Made by a program: the position numbers and the translations under genes
Assembly: GCF_018449675.1 (NCBI RefSeq)
Contig: NZ_JAAVUZ010000001.1
Location: 186,001 to 250,000, forward strand
Direction: 5' to 3'
DNA from: Glaciihabitans sp. dw_435
Lineage (GTDB): Bacteria > Actinomycetota > Actinomycetes > Actinomycetales > Microbacteriaceae
DNA: 64,000 nucleotides
Shown here: positions 36,937-43,777 of the stretch, in pieces
Layout: the number at the start of each line of letters is the position of its first letter
How positions within the stretch are numbered: the first letter of the stretch is position 1
The notes under the pieces: model-generated
The model's database searches: none
What the model saw: the letters and a program-made list of their open reading frames with translations, nothing else
Told to the model about the DNA's origin: nothing

Positions 36937-37719
36937 ATGACGACCGACGACGAGCGCAAGACCGAGAACGCCAATTCGTTTGGGGCGGCGGCGGATGAGT
37001 ACGACCGCGCGCGCCCCTCGTACCCGATTCAGAGCGTCGACTGGTTGCTTCCCGTCACCGCCCGGCACGTGCTCGATCTGGGTGCGGGCACCGGCAAGCT
37101 GACAGCGCTGCTCGTGGAGCGCGGTTTCGACGTCGTCGCCATCGATCCGTCGGCCGAAATGCTCGCGAAGCTCGACGCGGCAATCACCGATGCCACGAGT
37201 GCTGTCGGAACGGCCGAGGACATCCCGTTGCCCGACGACAGCGTCGACGCGGTGGTCGTTGCCCAGGCCTGGCACTGGGTGGATCCGGAACGCGCCGTTC
37301 CCGAGGTCGCCCGGGTGCTGCGGCCCGGCGGCACGCTCGGCCTCATCTGGAACGTCCGCGACGAGCGCGTTGGCTGGGTGGCGCGCCTCACGGAGATCAT
37401 CCACAGCTCGAACGCGGAAGAATTCCTGCGCACAGATGAACTGCGGGCCGAGGGCGTCGTGCCGCAGCTGCCCCCGCTGCCGGGCGGGCTGTTTGGCACC
37501 CCGGAGACCCACGAGGTGGATTGGGAGGAACCGGTCGATCGCGCGAAGATCATCGACCTCGTGTCATCCCGCAGCCATTTTTTGACCAGCTCTGACGAGC
37601 AGAAGGCCGCCACCCTTGCCGAGGTCGCGGCACTGCTGGACAGCCACCCGCAGCTGGCGGGACTCACCGACTGGGTGATGCCGTACCGCACGTTCGGCTT
37701 CCGTTTGCGCCTGCTGTAG
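36937..37719 (+). CDS. class I SAM-dependent methyltransferase
   Basis: A 260-residue methyltransferase. SAM motif I is VLDLGAGTGKLT at residues 45-56, the acidic ribose-binding residue is in DVVAIDPSAEML, and VVAQAWHWVDPERA marks the UbiE-like Methyltransf_11 family. The substrate is unknown. It stands between the exonuclease (divergent) and ychF. Confidence 0.85.
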   Translation: MTTDDERKTENANSFGAAADEYDRARPSYPIQSVDWLLPVTARHVLDLGAGTGKLTALLVERGFDVVAIDPSAEMLAKLDAAITDATSAVGTAEDIPLPDDSVDAVVVAQAWHWVDPERAVPEVARVLRPGGTLGLIWNVRDERVGWVARLTEIIHSSNAEEFLRTDELRAEGVVPQLPPLPGGLFGTPETHEVDWEEPVDRAKIIDLVSSRSHFLTSSDEQKAATLAEVAALLDSHPQLAGLTDWVMPYRTFGFRLRLL

Positions 37720-37788
37720 GCGCTCGCCGCGGTGTCGCGGACCGGCCGCACACCCGGCGGACGGGCGCAGCCGGTACCCTTGACACTC

Positions 37789-38862
37789 GTGGCTCTCACT
37801 ATTGCAATCGTTGGACTCCCGAATGTCGGCAAGTCCACCCTGTTCAACGCTCTGACCAAGTCGTCCGTGCTCGCAGCGAACTACCCGTTCGCGACGATCG
37901 AGCCGAACACCGGCATCGTGAACCTTCCCGATGAGCGCCTCGCCGTGCTCGCGGAAATCTTCAGCTCCGAGCGCATCCTCCCGGCCGCCGTGTCGTTCGT
38001 CGACATCGCCGGCATCGTCAAGGGCGCGTCCGTGGGGGAGGGGCTTGGCAACAAGTTCCTCGCCAACATCCGCGAGGCCGACGCCATCGCGCAGGTCGTC
38101 CGCGGGTTCGAAGACCCCGACGTCATCCACGTCGACGGCAAGGTTGACGCTGCCAGCGACATGGAGACCATCAACACCGAGCTGATCCTCGCCGACCTCC
38201 AGACGCTCGAGAAGGCCGAGTCGCGCTACGAGAAGGAACTGCGCGGCAAGAAGATCACGCAGGCAACGATGGACACCGTCAAGGCGTCGCTCGCCTGGCT
38301 CAACGACGGCAAGCCGCTGTCCGCGTCATCCCTCGATCTCGAGCCGCTGCACGAACTCGGCCTGCTGACCGTCAAGCCGTTCATCTACGTCTTCAACGTG
38401 GATGAGGCTGTGCTGACGGATGACTCGCGCAAGGCCGCCCTCGCGGCACTGGTTGCTCCGGCCCACGCCGTGTTCCTCGACGCAAAGCTCGAGTCGGAAC
38501 TCATCGATCTCGATGCCGCCGACGCCGCGGAACTGCTCGCGTCCACCGGACAGGACGAGAGCGGACTCAACCAGCTCGCCCGCATCGGTTTCGACACCCT
38601 GGGGCTGCAGACGTACCTCACCGCCGGCCCCAAGGAAACCCGCGCCTGGACGATCCCGAAGGGTGCCAAGGCGCCCCAGGCCGCCGGCGTCATCCACACC
38701 GACTTCGAAAAGGGATTCATCAAGGCCGAGGTCATCGGATTCGATGACCTGGTCGAGACCGGTTCCATCGCCGAGGCACGCGCCAAGGGCAAGGCCCGCA
38801 TCGAGGGCAAGGAATACGTGATGCAGGACGGCGACGTCGTGGAGTTCCGCTTCAACAACTAA
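37789..38862 (+). CDS. ychF: redox-responsive ATPase/GTPase YchF (Obg family)
   Basis: A 357-residue ribosome-associated P-loop ATPase. G1 GLPNVGKST is at residues 9-17, the G4-like motif is in VFNVDEAVL, the coiled coil lies near 130-200 and a C-terminal TGS domain contains KAPQAAGVIHTDFEKGFIK. GTG 37789 gives the family length. It is the end of the gene order shared, from memory, with the mycobacterial ispH region. Confidence 0.93.
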   Translation: MALTIAIVGLPNVGKSTLFNALTKSSVLAANYPFATIEPNTGIVNLPDERLAVLAEIFSSERILPAAVSFVDIAGIVKGASVGEGLGNKFLANIREADAIAQVVRGFEDPDVIHVDGKVDAASDMETINTELILADLQTLEKAESRYEKELRGKKITQATMDTVKASLAWLNDGKPLSASSLDLEPLHELGLLTVKPFIYVFNVDEAVLTDDSRKAALAALVAPAHAVFLDAKLESELIDLDAADAAELLASTGQDESGLNQLARIGFDTLGLQTYLTAGPKETRAWTIPKGAKAPQAAGVIHTDFEKGFIKAEVIGFDDLVETGSIAEARAKGKARIEGKEYVMQDGDVVEFRFNN

Positions 38863-38875
38863 CGAAGGATTCATC

Positions 38876-39550
38876 GTGCCTGTCATCGCCATCATCGGAG
38901 CTGGACCTGGACTGGGCGCAGCAGTTGCGCGGAAGTTCGGGCGCGAAGGGTTCTCGATCGCCCTCATCTCGAGGAATCAGTCGAAGCTCGACCTCCTGGC
39001 CTCCGAGCTCACCGCCGATGGGCTGACTGCACGCGGCTACTCCGCGGATGTCTTGATACCCGCAGAGCTGGAAGTCGCGCTTGCAACGGCCGCGTCGGAG
39101 CTGGGAACCATCACCGTGCTGCAGTACAGCCCACTCCCGTCGAGGGATTACCTGAAGCCGGTTCTCGAGCTGACTCCGGAGCTGGCGCGCGAAGCCTTGA
39201 GTTTCTCGGCGCTTGGTCTCATTCATGCGGTGCGCGCTGTGCTTCCCGCGATGCAGGCGGATGGAAGCGGCAGCATCATCCTCATCAACGGCGGAACGTC
39301 CGTGAAGGCTCGCGCCGGTTTTGCGGGCACCTCCGTCGCCTTCCCCGCCGAGAGCGCCTACGGCGAAATGCTGCACGACGCGCTTGAGGATGAAGGAATT
39401 CGCGTGAGCCAGCTGGTGATCCCGGGTGGCATTCCCCAGCTTCAACTACCCAACGGAATTGACGATGTGGCCGATCGCATCTGGCATCTTCACGTCGACA
39501 CGGGACCATTCCGCACAATGCTCATCCCTCTGGAAGACGGCAGGGAATAG
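38876..39550 (+). CDS. atypical short-chain dehydrogenase lacking the catalytic YxxxK
   Basis: A 224-residue Rossmann protein. The cofactor loop GAGPGLG is at residues 8-14 and SRNQSKLD follows the second strand, suggesting NADP(H) binding. The serine-region INGGTS is present, but where classical SDRs carry YxxxK this protein reads AFPAESAYGEM, so Tyr and Lys appear replaced by Phe and Glu. It may be non-catalytic or use another mechanism. The GTG start follows GAAGGA. It is 13 bp downstream of ychF. Confidence 0.72.
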   Translation: MPVIAIIGAGPGLGAAVARKFGREGFSIALISRNQSKLDLLASELTADGLTARGYSADVLIPAELEVALATAASELGTITVLQYSPLPSRDYLKPVLELTPELAREALSFSALGLIHAVRAVLPAMQADGSGSIILINGGTSVKARAGFAGTSVAFPAESAYGEMLHDALEDEGIRVSQLVIPGGIPQLQLPNGIDDVADRIWHLHVDTGPFRTMLIPLEDGRE

Positions 39551-39577
39551 CCGTCCTGGCGGTGGAACAATAGTGGG

Positions 39578-40147
39578 ATGACGTTGAACATCACCGGCGA
39601 TACCGAAGCCGACGCCCTGCTCAGTGACAACCCATTCGCGTTGATGTTGGGCATGCTGCTCGATCAGCAGGTGACGATGGAAAGCGCCTTCGCGGGACCG
39701 CTGAAGATCCTGCAGCGCACCGGTGGCATCGATCCGGCGTCCGTTGCCGGATACGACCCAGAGAAAATGGTCGCGGCGTTTCAGGAGACGCCCGCAGCGC
39801 ATCGGTATCCCGGCTCGATGGCCGGACGCGCTCAGGCTCTCGCCCAGGCAATCGTGGATGACTGGAATGGCGACACCACGAGTATCTGGAACACGGGCGA
39901 TCCCGACGGGGCCGAGATCCGTCGCCGACTGCTGAAACTCCCCGGCTTCGGCGAGCAGAAAGCGAAGATCTTCCTCGCGCTGCTCGGAAAGCAGCGCGGA
40001 GTGACGGCATCAGGCTGGCGTGAGGCATCCGCCCCCTATGGCGAACAGGGCTCGTACCGCTCTGTCGCCGACATCATCGATGCCGATTCGCTTGCCAAGG
40101 TGCGCGAAACCAAGCAGGCTGCAAAGGCTGCCGCCAAGAAGAAGTAA
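39578..40147 (+). CDS. HhH-GPD base-excision DNA repair protein
   Basis: A 189-residue glycosylase-superfamily protein. The N-terminal MLLDQQVTMESAF helix and the helix-hairpin-helix LLKLPGFGEQKAKIFLAL (near 119-136) are visible, followed by a Lys/Ala-rich tail that could contact DNA. The protein is shorter than typical AlkA/Nth enzymes, and I do not see an obvious catalytic Asp following the HhH, so activity is uncertain. Actinobacterial homologues with this architecture are usually annotated this way. Confidence 0.75.
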   Translation: MTLNITGDTEADALLSDNPFALMLGMLLDQQVTMESAFAGPLKILQRTGGIDPASVAGYDPEKMVAAFQETPAAHRYPGSMAGRAQALAQAIVDDWNGDTTSIWNTGDPDGAEIRRRLLKLPGFGEQKAKIFLALLGKQRGVTASGWREASAPYGEQGSYRSVADIIDADSLAKVRETKQAAKAAAKKK

Positions 40148-40149
40148 CC

Positions 40150-41046
40150 GTGAGCTCGGACTCGATCGACGTTGACGTCGGCCTCGTGCGGAGGCTCGTC
40201 GCGAACCAGTTTCCGTATTGGGCGGACCTGCCGATTCGGGCGGTGGCGAACGACGGGTGGGACAACCGCACGTTTCGTTTGGGAGAGCGGATGTCGGTGC
40301 GAGTGCCGAGTGCGCTCGGGTACGGCGAACAGGTGCAGAAGGAACAACGGTGGTTGCCGGTGCTCGGACCGCAGCTGCCGCTGCCCATCCCGGTGCCGCT
40401 GGCGGTCGGGCAGCCCAGCTTCGAGTACCCGATGCGGTGGTCGGTGTACCAATGGCTGGAGGGGGAGATCTCGCGTAATGCTGTTATCCACGACCTGGCC
40501 GGATTCGCGACTGACCTCGCACGGTTTCTGGTTGCCCTGGCGAAAATCGACTCGACGGACGGCCCCGGACCGGGTACACACAACTTCCATCGCGGTGGCG
40601 ACCTGCGGGTGTACGACGAACAGACCCGGCGGGCGCTGGAGATCCTCGACGGGTCGATCGATGCGGCCGGTGCCCGGGAGGTGTGGGAGCAGGCGCTCGA
40701 TGCGACGTGGACGGGCTCGCCGGTGTGGTTCCACGGTGACGTGAGCGACGGCAACCTGCTCGTCACCGACGGCACCCTGAGCGCTGTCATCGACTTCGGC
40801 ACGTGCGGCGTCGGAGATCCGGCGTGCGATCTGGTGATCGCATGGACCATGTTTTCGGGCGAGAGCCGCGACGCCTTCACCGCGGCGCGGGCGGTGGATG
40901 ACGCGATGTGGGCGAGGGGTCGCGGATGGGCGATCTGGAAGGCACTGATCGTGGCGGCGGGACTCGCCGGGACGAACTCGCCCGCGGGTGGGAGCTCCCG
41001 TCGCGTGATCGAGCGGGTCATTGCGGACCATCGACGGACGACGTGA
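40150..41046 (+). CDS. aminoglycoside-phosphotransferase-family kinase
   Basis: A 298-residue APH-fold kinase starting at GTG 40150. The catalytic loop HGDVSDGNLLV has His195 and Asp197, and the Mg-binding IDFGT has Asp215, followed by GVGDPACDLVIAW. Family members phosphorylate aminoglycosides, macrolides, choline or amino sugars. The N-terminal part (WDNRTFRLGE) is typical of chromosomal, uncharacterised members. A resistance role cannot be claimed from sequence alone. Confidence 0.82.
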   Translation: MSSDSIDVDVGLVRRLVANQFPYWADLPIRAVANDGWDNRTFRLGERMSVRVPSALGYGEQVQKEQRWLPVLGPQLPLPIPVPLAVGQPSFEYPMRWSVYQWLEGEISRNAVIHDLAGFATDLARFLVALAKIDSTDGPGPGTHNFHRGGDLRVYDEQTRRALEILDGSIDAAGAREVWEQALDATWTGSPVWFHGDVSDGNLLVTDGTLSAVIDFGTCGVGDPACDLVIAWTMFSGESRDAFTAARAVDDAMWARGRGWAIWKALIVAAGLAGTNSPAGGSSRRVIERVIADHRRTT

Positions 41047-41089
41047 TCGAGGCTGGTCGCAGCGATGCGTAACATGTAACAATGGAGTC

Positions 41090-41293
41090 ATGGCAGCGAA
41101 TGATCGGGTTCAAGCCCACCGAGCGCGGATGCGGGCACGGGGCTACCGCCTGGTGCAGACGTGGGTACCTGACGTGCGATCAAGTGCATTCGCCGAGGAA
41201 GCACGGCGGCAATCTCGCACCATCGCTGCAGCAGAAAATTTGCATGACGACCAATCCTTCGTCGAGGCAGTCTCAGTCGAATGGGATGAGTGA
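41090..41293 (+). CDS. MazE-like antitoxin (DUF3018 type)
   Basis: A 67-residue protein with a strongly basic head (RVQAHRARMRARGYRLVQ) and an acidic tail ending VEAVSVEWDE. From memory this is the DUF3018/MazE-type antitoxin pattern. GGAG at 41084-41087 precedes the ATG. Its TGA overlaps the GTG of the toxin gene, the usual arrangement for a type II pair in which the antitoxin binds and neutralises the toxin. Confidence 0.78.
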   Translation: MAANDRVQAHRARMRARGYRLVQTWVPDVRSSAFAEEARRQSRTIAAAENLHDDQSFVEAVSVEWDE

Positions 41294-41616
41294 TCCGGGG
41301 AGAGATATGGACGGTGGCTGGCGGCGTCTATTCGTCCAAGCCGCGTCCCGCAGTGATCCTGCAAGATAACCTGTTCAGCGATTTGGCTTCTGTCACCGTG
41401 TGCCCGATGACCTCGGGTGATGTCGACGCGCCACTCATGCGTCTGACAGTCCCGTCCGACGACGTCTCGGGTCTGGATGCAACGAGCTTCGTGATGGTCG
41501 ACAAGATCACCACGGTGCGGCGAGCCAATGTCGCTCAGAAGGTCGGAAAGCTGACGCCTGCCCAGATGCTTGACCTTGAACGCATGGTGCTGGTCTTCCT
41601 CGGACTTGCCGACTAA
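41290..41616 (+). CDS. MazF/PemK-family toxin (mRNA interferase)
   Basis: A 108-residue toxin. It begins IRGEIWTVAGG, with the MazF-typical KPRPAVILQDN near residues 17-27 and TVCPMTSG near 36-43. SFVMVDKITTVRR contains the conserved core strand with its Lys/Arg. MazF enzymes cleave mRNA at short motifs. It is translationally coupled to the MazE-like antitoxin by an overlap at 41290-41293. No mobile-element gene is nearby. Confidence 0.87.
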   Translation: MIRGEIWTVAGGVYSSKPRPAVILQDNLFSDLASVTVCPMTSGDVDAPLMRLTVPSDDVSGLDATSFVMVDKITTVRRANVAQKVGKLTPAQMLDLERMVLVFLGLAD

Positions 41617-41659
41617 CCATCGTGCGCCAGCCGAACGAACCTGCGAAGGAAGGAACCCG

Positions 41660-42217
41660 ATGACCATCGCCATTGTGGTGTGCGGAGCCCTCGGTGCATG
41701 GCTGCTGCTGGCCGGACCTCTGTACCAGGCGGCCCTAGAACTGCGCGAGCAGGAGGTCGACCGCGACGGCATTGAGGCCGTCAGCTCGACGGTTGCGGCG
41801 GCCGACCCGGTCTCCCCGTGGTGGTGGTTGCTGCCGCCCGTTGCGTATATCCTCCATCAGCGGTCAGCCCGCGAGCATCGGCGTGCCCTCATGGAGGCAA
41901 TGGGGCCCGACCAGATCCGCCAGACGGTGGAATTCCTCAACAAGGCAAACGGCTGGCTGATCGTCGCCGCCGGTGCGTTCCTGATCGCGGTGAAGGAGAC
42001 CTACGAGCTCGTCGAACTGGTGGAGTGGCCCATTGCCGTGTTCTGGGTGCTCGTGGTGGTGCTGCCGCTGATCTGTTTCGCCTACGTGATCTTCCGGTTT
42101 GCGTGGACCGGGCGAATGCTGCGCAAGGACGAAGACGTCGTCGCCGACCGAATCAGGCGCAGGGACGGGTCATCCACCCGCCCGGCTCGACCCGAACGGC
42201 GATCGCGACGTCCCTGA
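41660..42217 (+). CDS. membrane protein of unknown function
   Basis: A 185-residue protein with spans near residues 3-23, 55-68, 100-115 and 122-150 and a very basic C-terminal tail (RRRDGSSTRPARPERRSRR). AGGAAGGAA precedes the ATG at 41660. It lies 43 bp after the MazF gene. I do not recognise a family. Confidence 0.6.
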   Translation: MTIAIVVCGALGAWLLLAGPLYQAALELREQEVDRDGIEAVSSTVAAADPVSPWWWLLPPVAYILHQRSAREHRRALMEAMGPDQIRQTVEFLNKANGWLIVAAGAFLIAVKETYELVELVEWPIAVFWVLVVVLPLICFAYVIFRFAWTGRMLRKDEDVVADRIRRRDGSSTRPARPERRSRRP

Positions 42218-42230
42218 CCCTCTGCGGCGC

Positions 42231-42662
42231 TTAGCGCTTGCGGGAAGCGCGCCACGCGCGCCAGGCGCTCGTCGACCAGAGCGCCCAGAGAACGAGGAGC
42301 GGCTGGAACAGGAGACGGATGCCCCGGGCCGCGTCGGTATCCAGGTTGAACGAGTTCGTGCGGGTGACCAACTGCGAGATGTTGCCGGGGAAGATGGCGA
42401 CGAAGAACGTGGCAACGATCCAGCCGACGATCGTGCGTCGGCTCTTGGGAACGACGATGAGGGCGGATCCGAGGGCGATCTCCACCACGCCGGACGCCAC
42501 AACGACGTTGTCCTTGCTGAGGATGGGGATCCAGTTCGGCACCTGCGCCTGGAAGGCTTCCCGCTGCGTGGTGAGATGGCCGATGCCCGCCACCACCAGA
42601 ACTGCTCCCAGAGCGATGCGGCCGATGGTGCGGGGGACTGAGCGTGGGGTCTTCGTTGCCAT
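42231..42662 (-). CDS. DoxX-like small membrane protein
   Basis: A 143-residue protein with four predicted spans (near 18-35, 58-78, 86-105 and 118-135) and the N-terminal segment LVVAGIGHLTTQREAF, which recalls DoxX/DoxD-like proteins. The start is the ATG at 42662. Function unknown; DoxX proteins are linked to redox homeostasis at the membrane. It converges with the preceding gene. Confidence 0.65.
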   Translation of the reverse strand: MATKTPRSVPRTIGRIALGAVLVVAGIGHLTTQREAFQAQVPNWIPILSKDNVVVASGVVEIALGSALIVVPKSRRTIVGWIVATFFVAIFPGNISQLVTRTNSFNLDTDAARGIRLLFQPLLVLWALWSTSAWRAWRASRKR

Positions 42663-42692
42663 TCCTGATTGTCGCACCCCCGACTGCGAGTT

Positions 42693-43268
42693 CTATCCCG
42701 GGATTCCCCGCACGAGTTCCTTCGCGAGTTCCTCGCTGATGTCGGTGGGAACCTCGACGTCGACGGCGAGGGCCTGGATGGCACGGCTGAAGTAATTCCG
42801 GGCCGCCGCGGCAAGCGCGATATTGACGATCTCCGTGTCGCTGAACCCAAAGTCGCGCAGTTCGAGGCTGTCGATGTTGGTCATGCCCGAGGAGTTGGTG
42901 CTCACCTTCTCGGCAAACGCCATCATCGCGACATCCGCGTCCGATAATCCGGCCGAGCGATAGTCGTGGGCGATCCGGATCAATTGGTCCTCATCGAAGA
43001 AGCGAAGCGACTTACGCCCGTGCGCGAGGCGGCAGTGTCGCGACCCAACGCCGAGCGCGGCGGCGAGGGTCACGAGTTCGTAGCGACGTTTGTCCATGGT
43101 GTGAGCGATCGCACCGATGAGCTTCTCCCACGCGTCGTAGGCCTCCATATTGAGCGCGAGCACCTTCGAGTGCGCCGCTACGAATCCCTGATCGTCTATG
43201 TCGTCCGCGTAGAGCCGGGCTACGTCACCCGTCGCTTCGTCCTCGGGAATGGTGGTGATTACCGTCAT
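42693..43268 (-). CDS. AhpD/carboxymuconolactone-decarboxylase-like protein
   Basis: A 191-residue all-helical protein of the AhpD superfamily. The core GSRHCRLAHGRKSL near residues 75-88 aligns with the peroxidase motif CxxCxxxH, but the first Cys is Ser (SRHCRLAH), so only one redox Cys remains. Followed by FAEKVSTNSSGMTNIDSLELR. It lies 79 bp downstream of the HxlR regulator on the same strand. Enzymatic activity is uncertain because of the missing cysteine. Confidence 0.75.
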   Translation of the reverse strand: MTVITTIPEDEATGDVARLYADDIDDQGFVAAHSKVLALNMEAYDAWEKLIGAIAHTMDKRRYELVTLAAALGVGSRHCRLAHGRKSLRFFDEDQLIRIAHDYRSAGLSDADVAMMAFAEKVSTNSSGMTNIDSLELRDFGFSDTEIVNIALAAAARNYFSRAIQALAVDVEVPTDISEELAKELVRGIPG

Positions 43269-43347
43269 TGTCGACCGCCCTGTCGTCATTCGTCGCATCC
43301 ACCGTGGCACTGCCGATCCTGGCGCACCAGATGGGCGTCCGACGGAC

Positions 43348-43713
43348 TCAGGACGGGTCGGTCCAGCGCTGGCCCCAACTGACGAGCGGCTGCAGCGAAC
43401 CCAGAAGGTCCGCGCCGCGGGGGGTGAGTTCGTAGCGAACCTGCACGGGGATCGAGGCGATGACCTCGCGGGTGAGCAGGCCCGATGCCTCGAGTTCCTT
43501 GAGGCGCTGTGCGAGCAGCCGGTCGGAGAGCCCATCGACCGCGGCGACGATCTCGCTGAACCGGGTGGCGCCGCGAGCGATGGCGAGCAGGATGCCGGAG
43601 TTCCAGCGTTTGCCCACGAGCTCGACCGACGACAGGAAGCGACGGCACTCGTCGTCGTTGATGCGGTGGATGTCGGTATCGCGAGGGTGCGCGGACGGCT
43701 GCGTTGTGGTCAC
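43348..43713 (-). CDS. HxlR-family transcriptional regulator
   Basis: A 121-residue winged-helix regulator. GKRWNSGILLAIARGATRFSE is the conserved HxlR start, followed by the recognition region LSDRLLAQRLKELE and the wing YELTPRGADLLGSL. There is one N-terminal Cys (DDECRRF), the position used by redox-sensing members such as YodB. It starts at GTG 43713 and is divergent from the fused oxidoreductase at 43778, with a palindrome over its start. Confidence 0.86.
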   Translation of the reverse strand: MTTTQPSAHPRDTDIHRINDDECRRFLSSVELVGKRWNSGILLAIARGATRFSEIVAAVDGLSDRLLAQRLKELEASGLLTREVIASIPVQVRYELTPRGADLLGSLQPLVSWGQRWTDPS

Positions 43714-43728
43714 TTACCCATAGTAAGT
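43712..43728. promoter_or_regulatory. inverted repeat, probable HxlR operator
   Basis: ACTTAC (43712-43717) and GTAAGT (43723-43728) form a 6-bp inverted repeat with a 5-base spacer, resembling TTACnnnnnGTAA-type sites of HxlR proteins. It overlaps the regulator's first codon and lies within the 64-bp divergent spacer, allowing autoregulation and control of the fused oxidoreductase. Confidence 0.5.
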
Positions 43729-43777
43729 CACTAACGCGGTGTTTGTGTGCTCGCGCGGGAGGATGCAGAGTTGACCC

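Noticed and set aside
40150-41046. Antibiotic resistance gene
   Set aside because: The APH fold is shared by many metabolic kinases; nothing in the sequence or neighbours identifies an aminoglycoside substrate.
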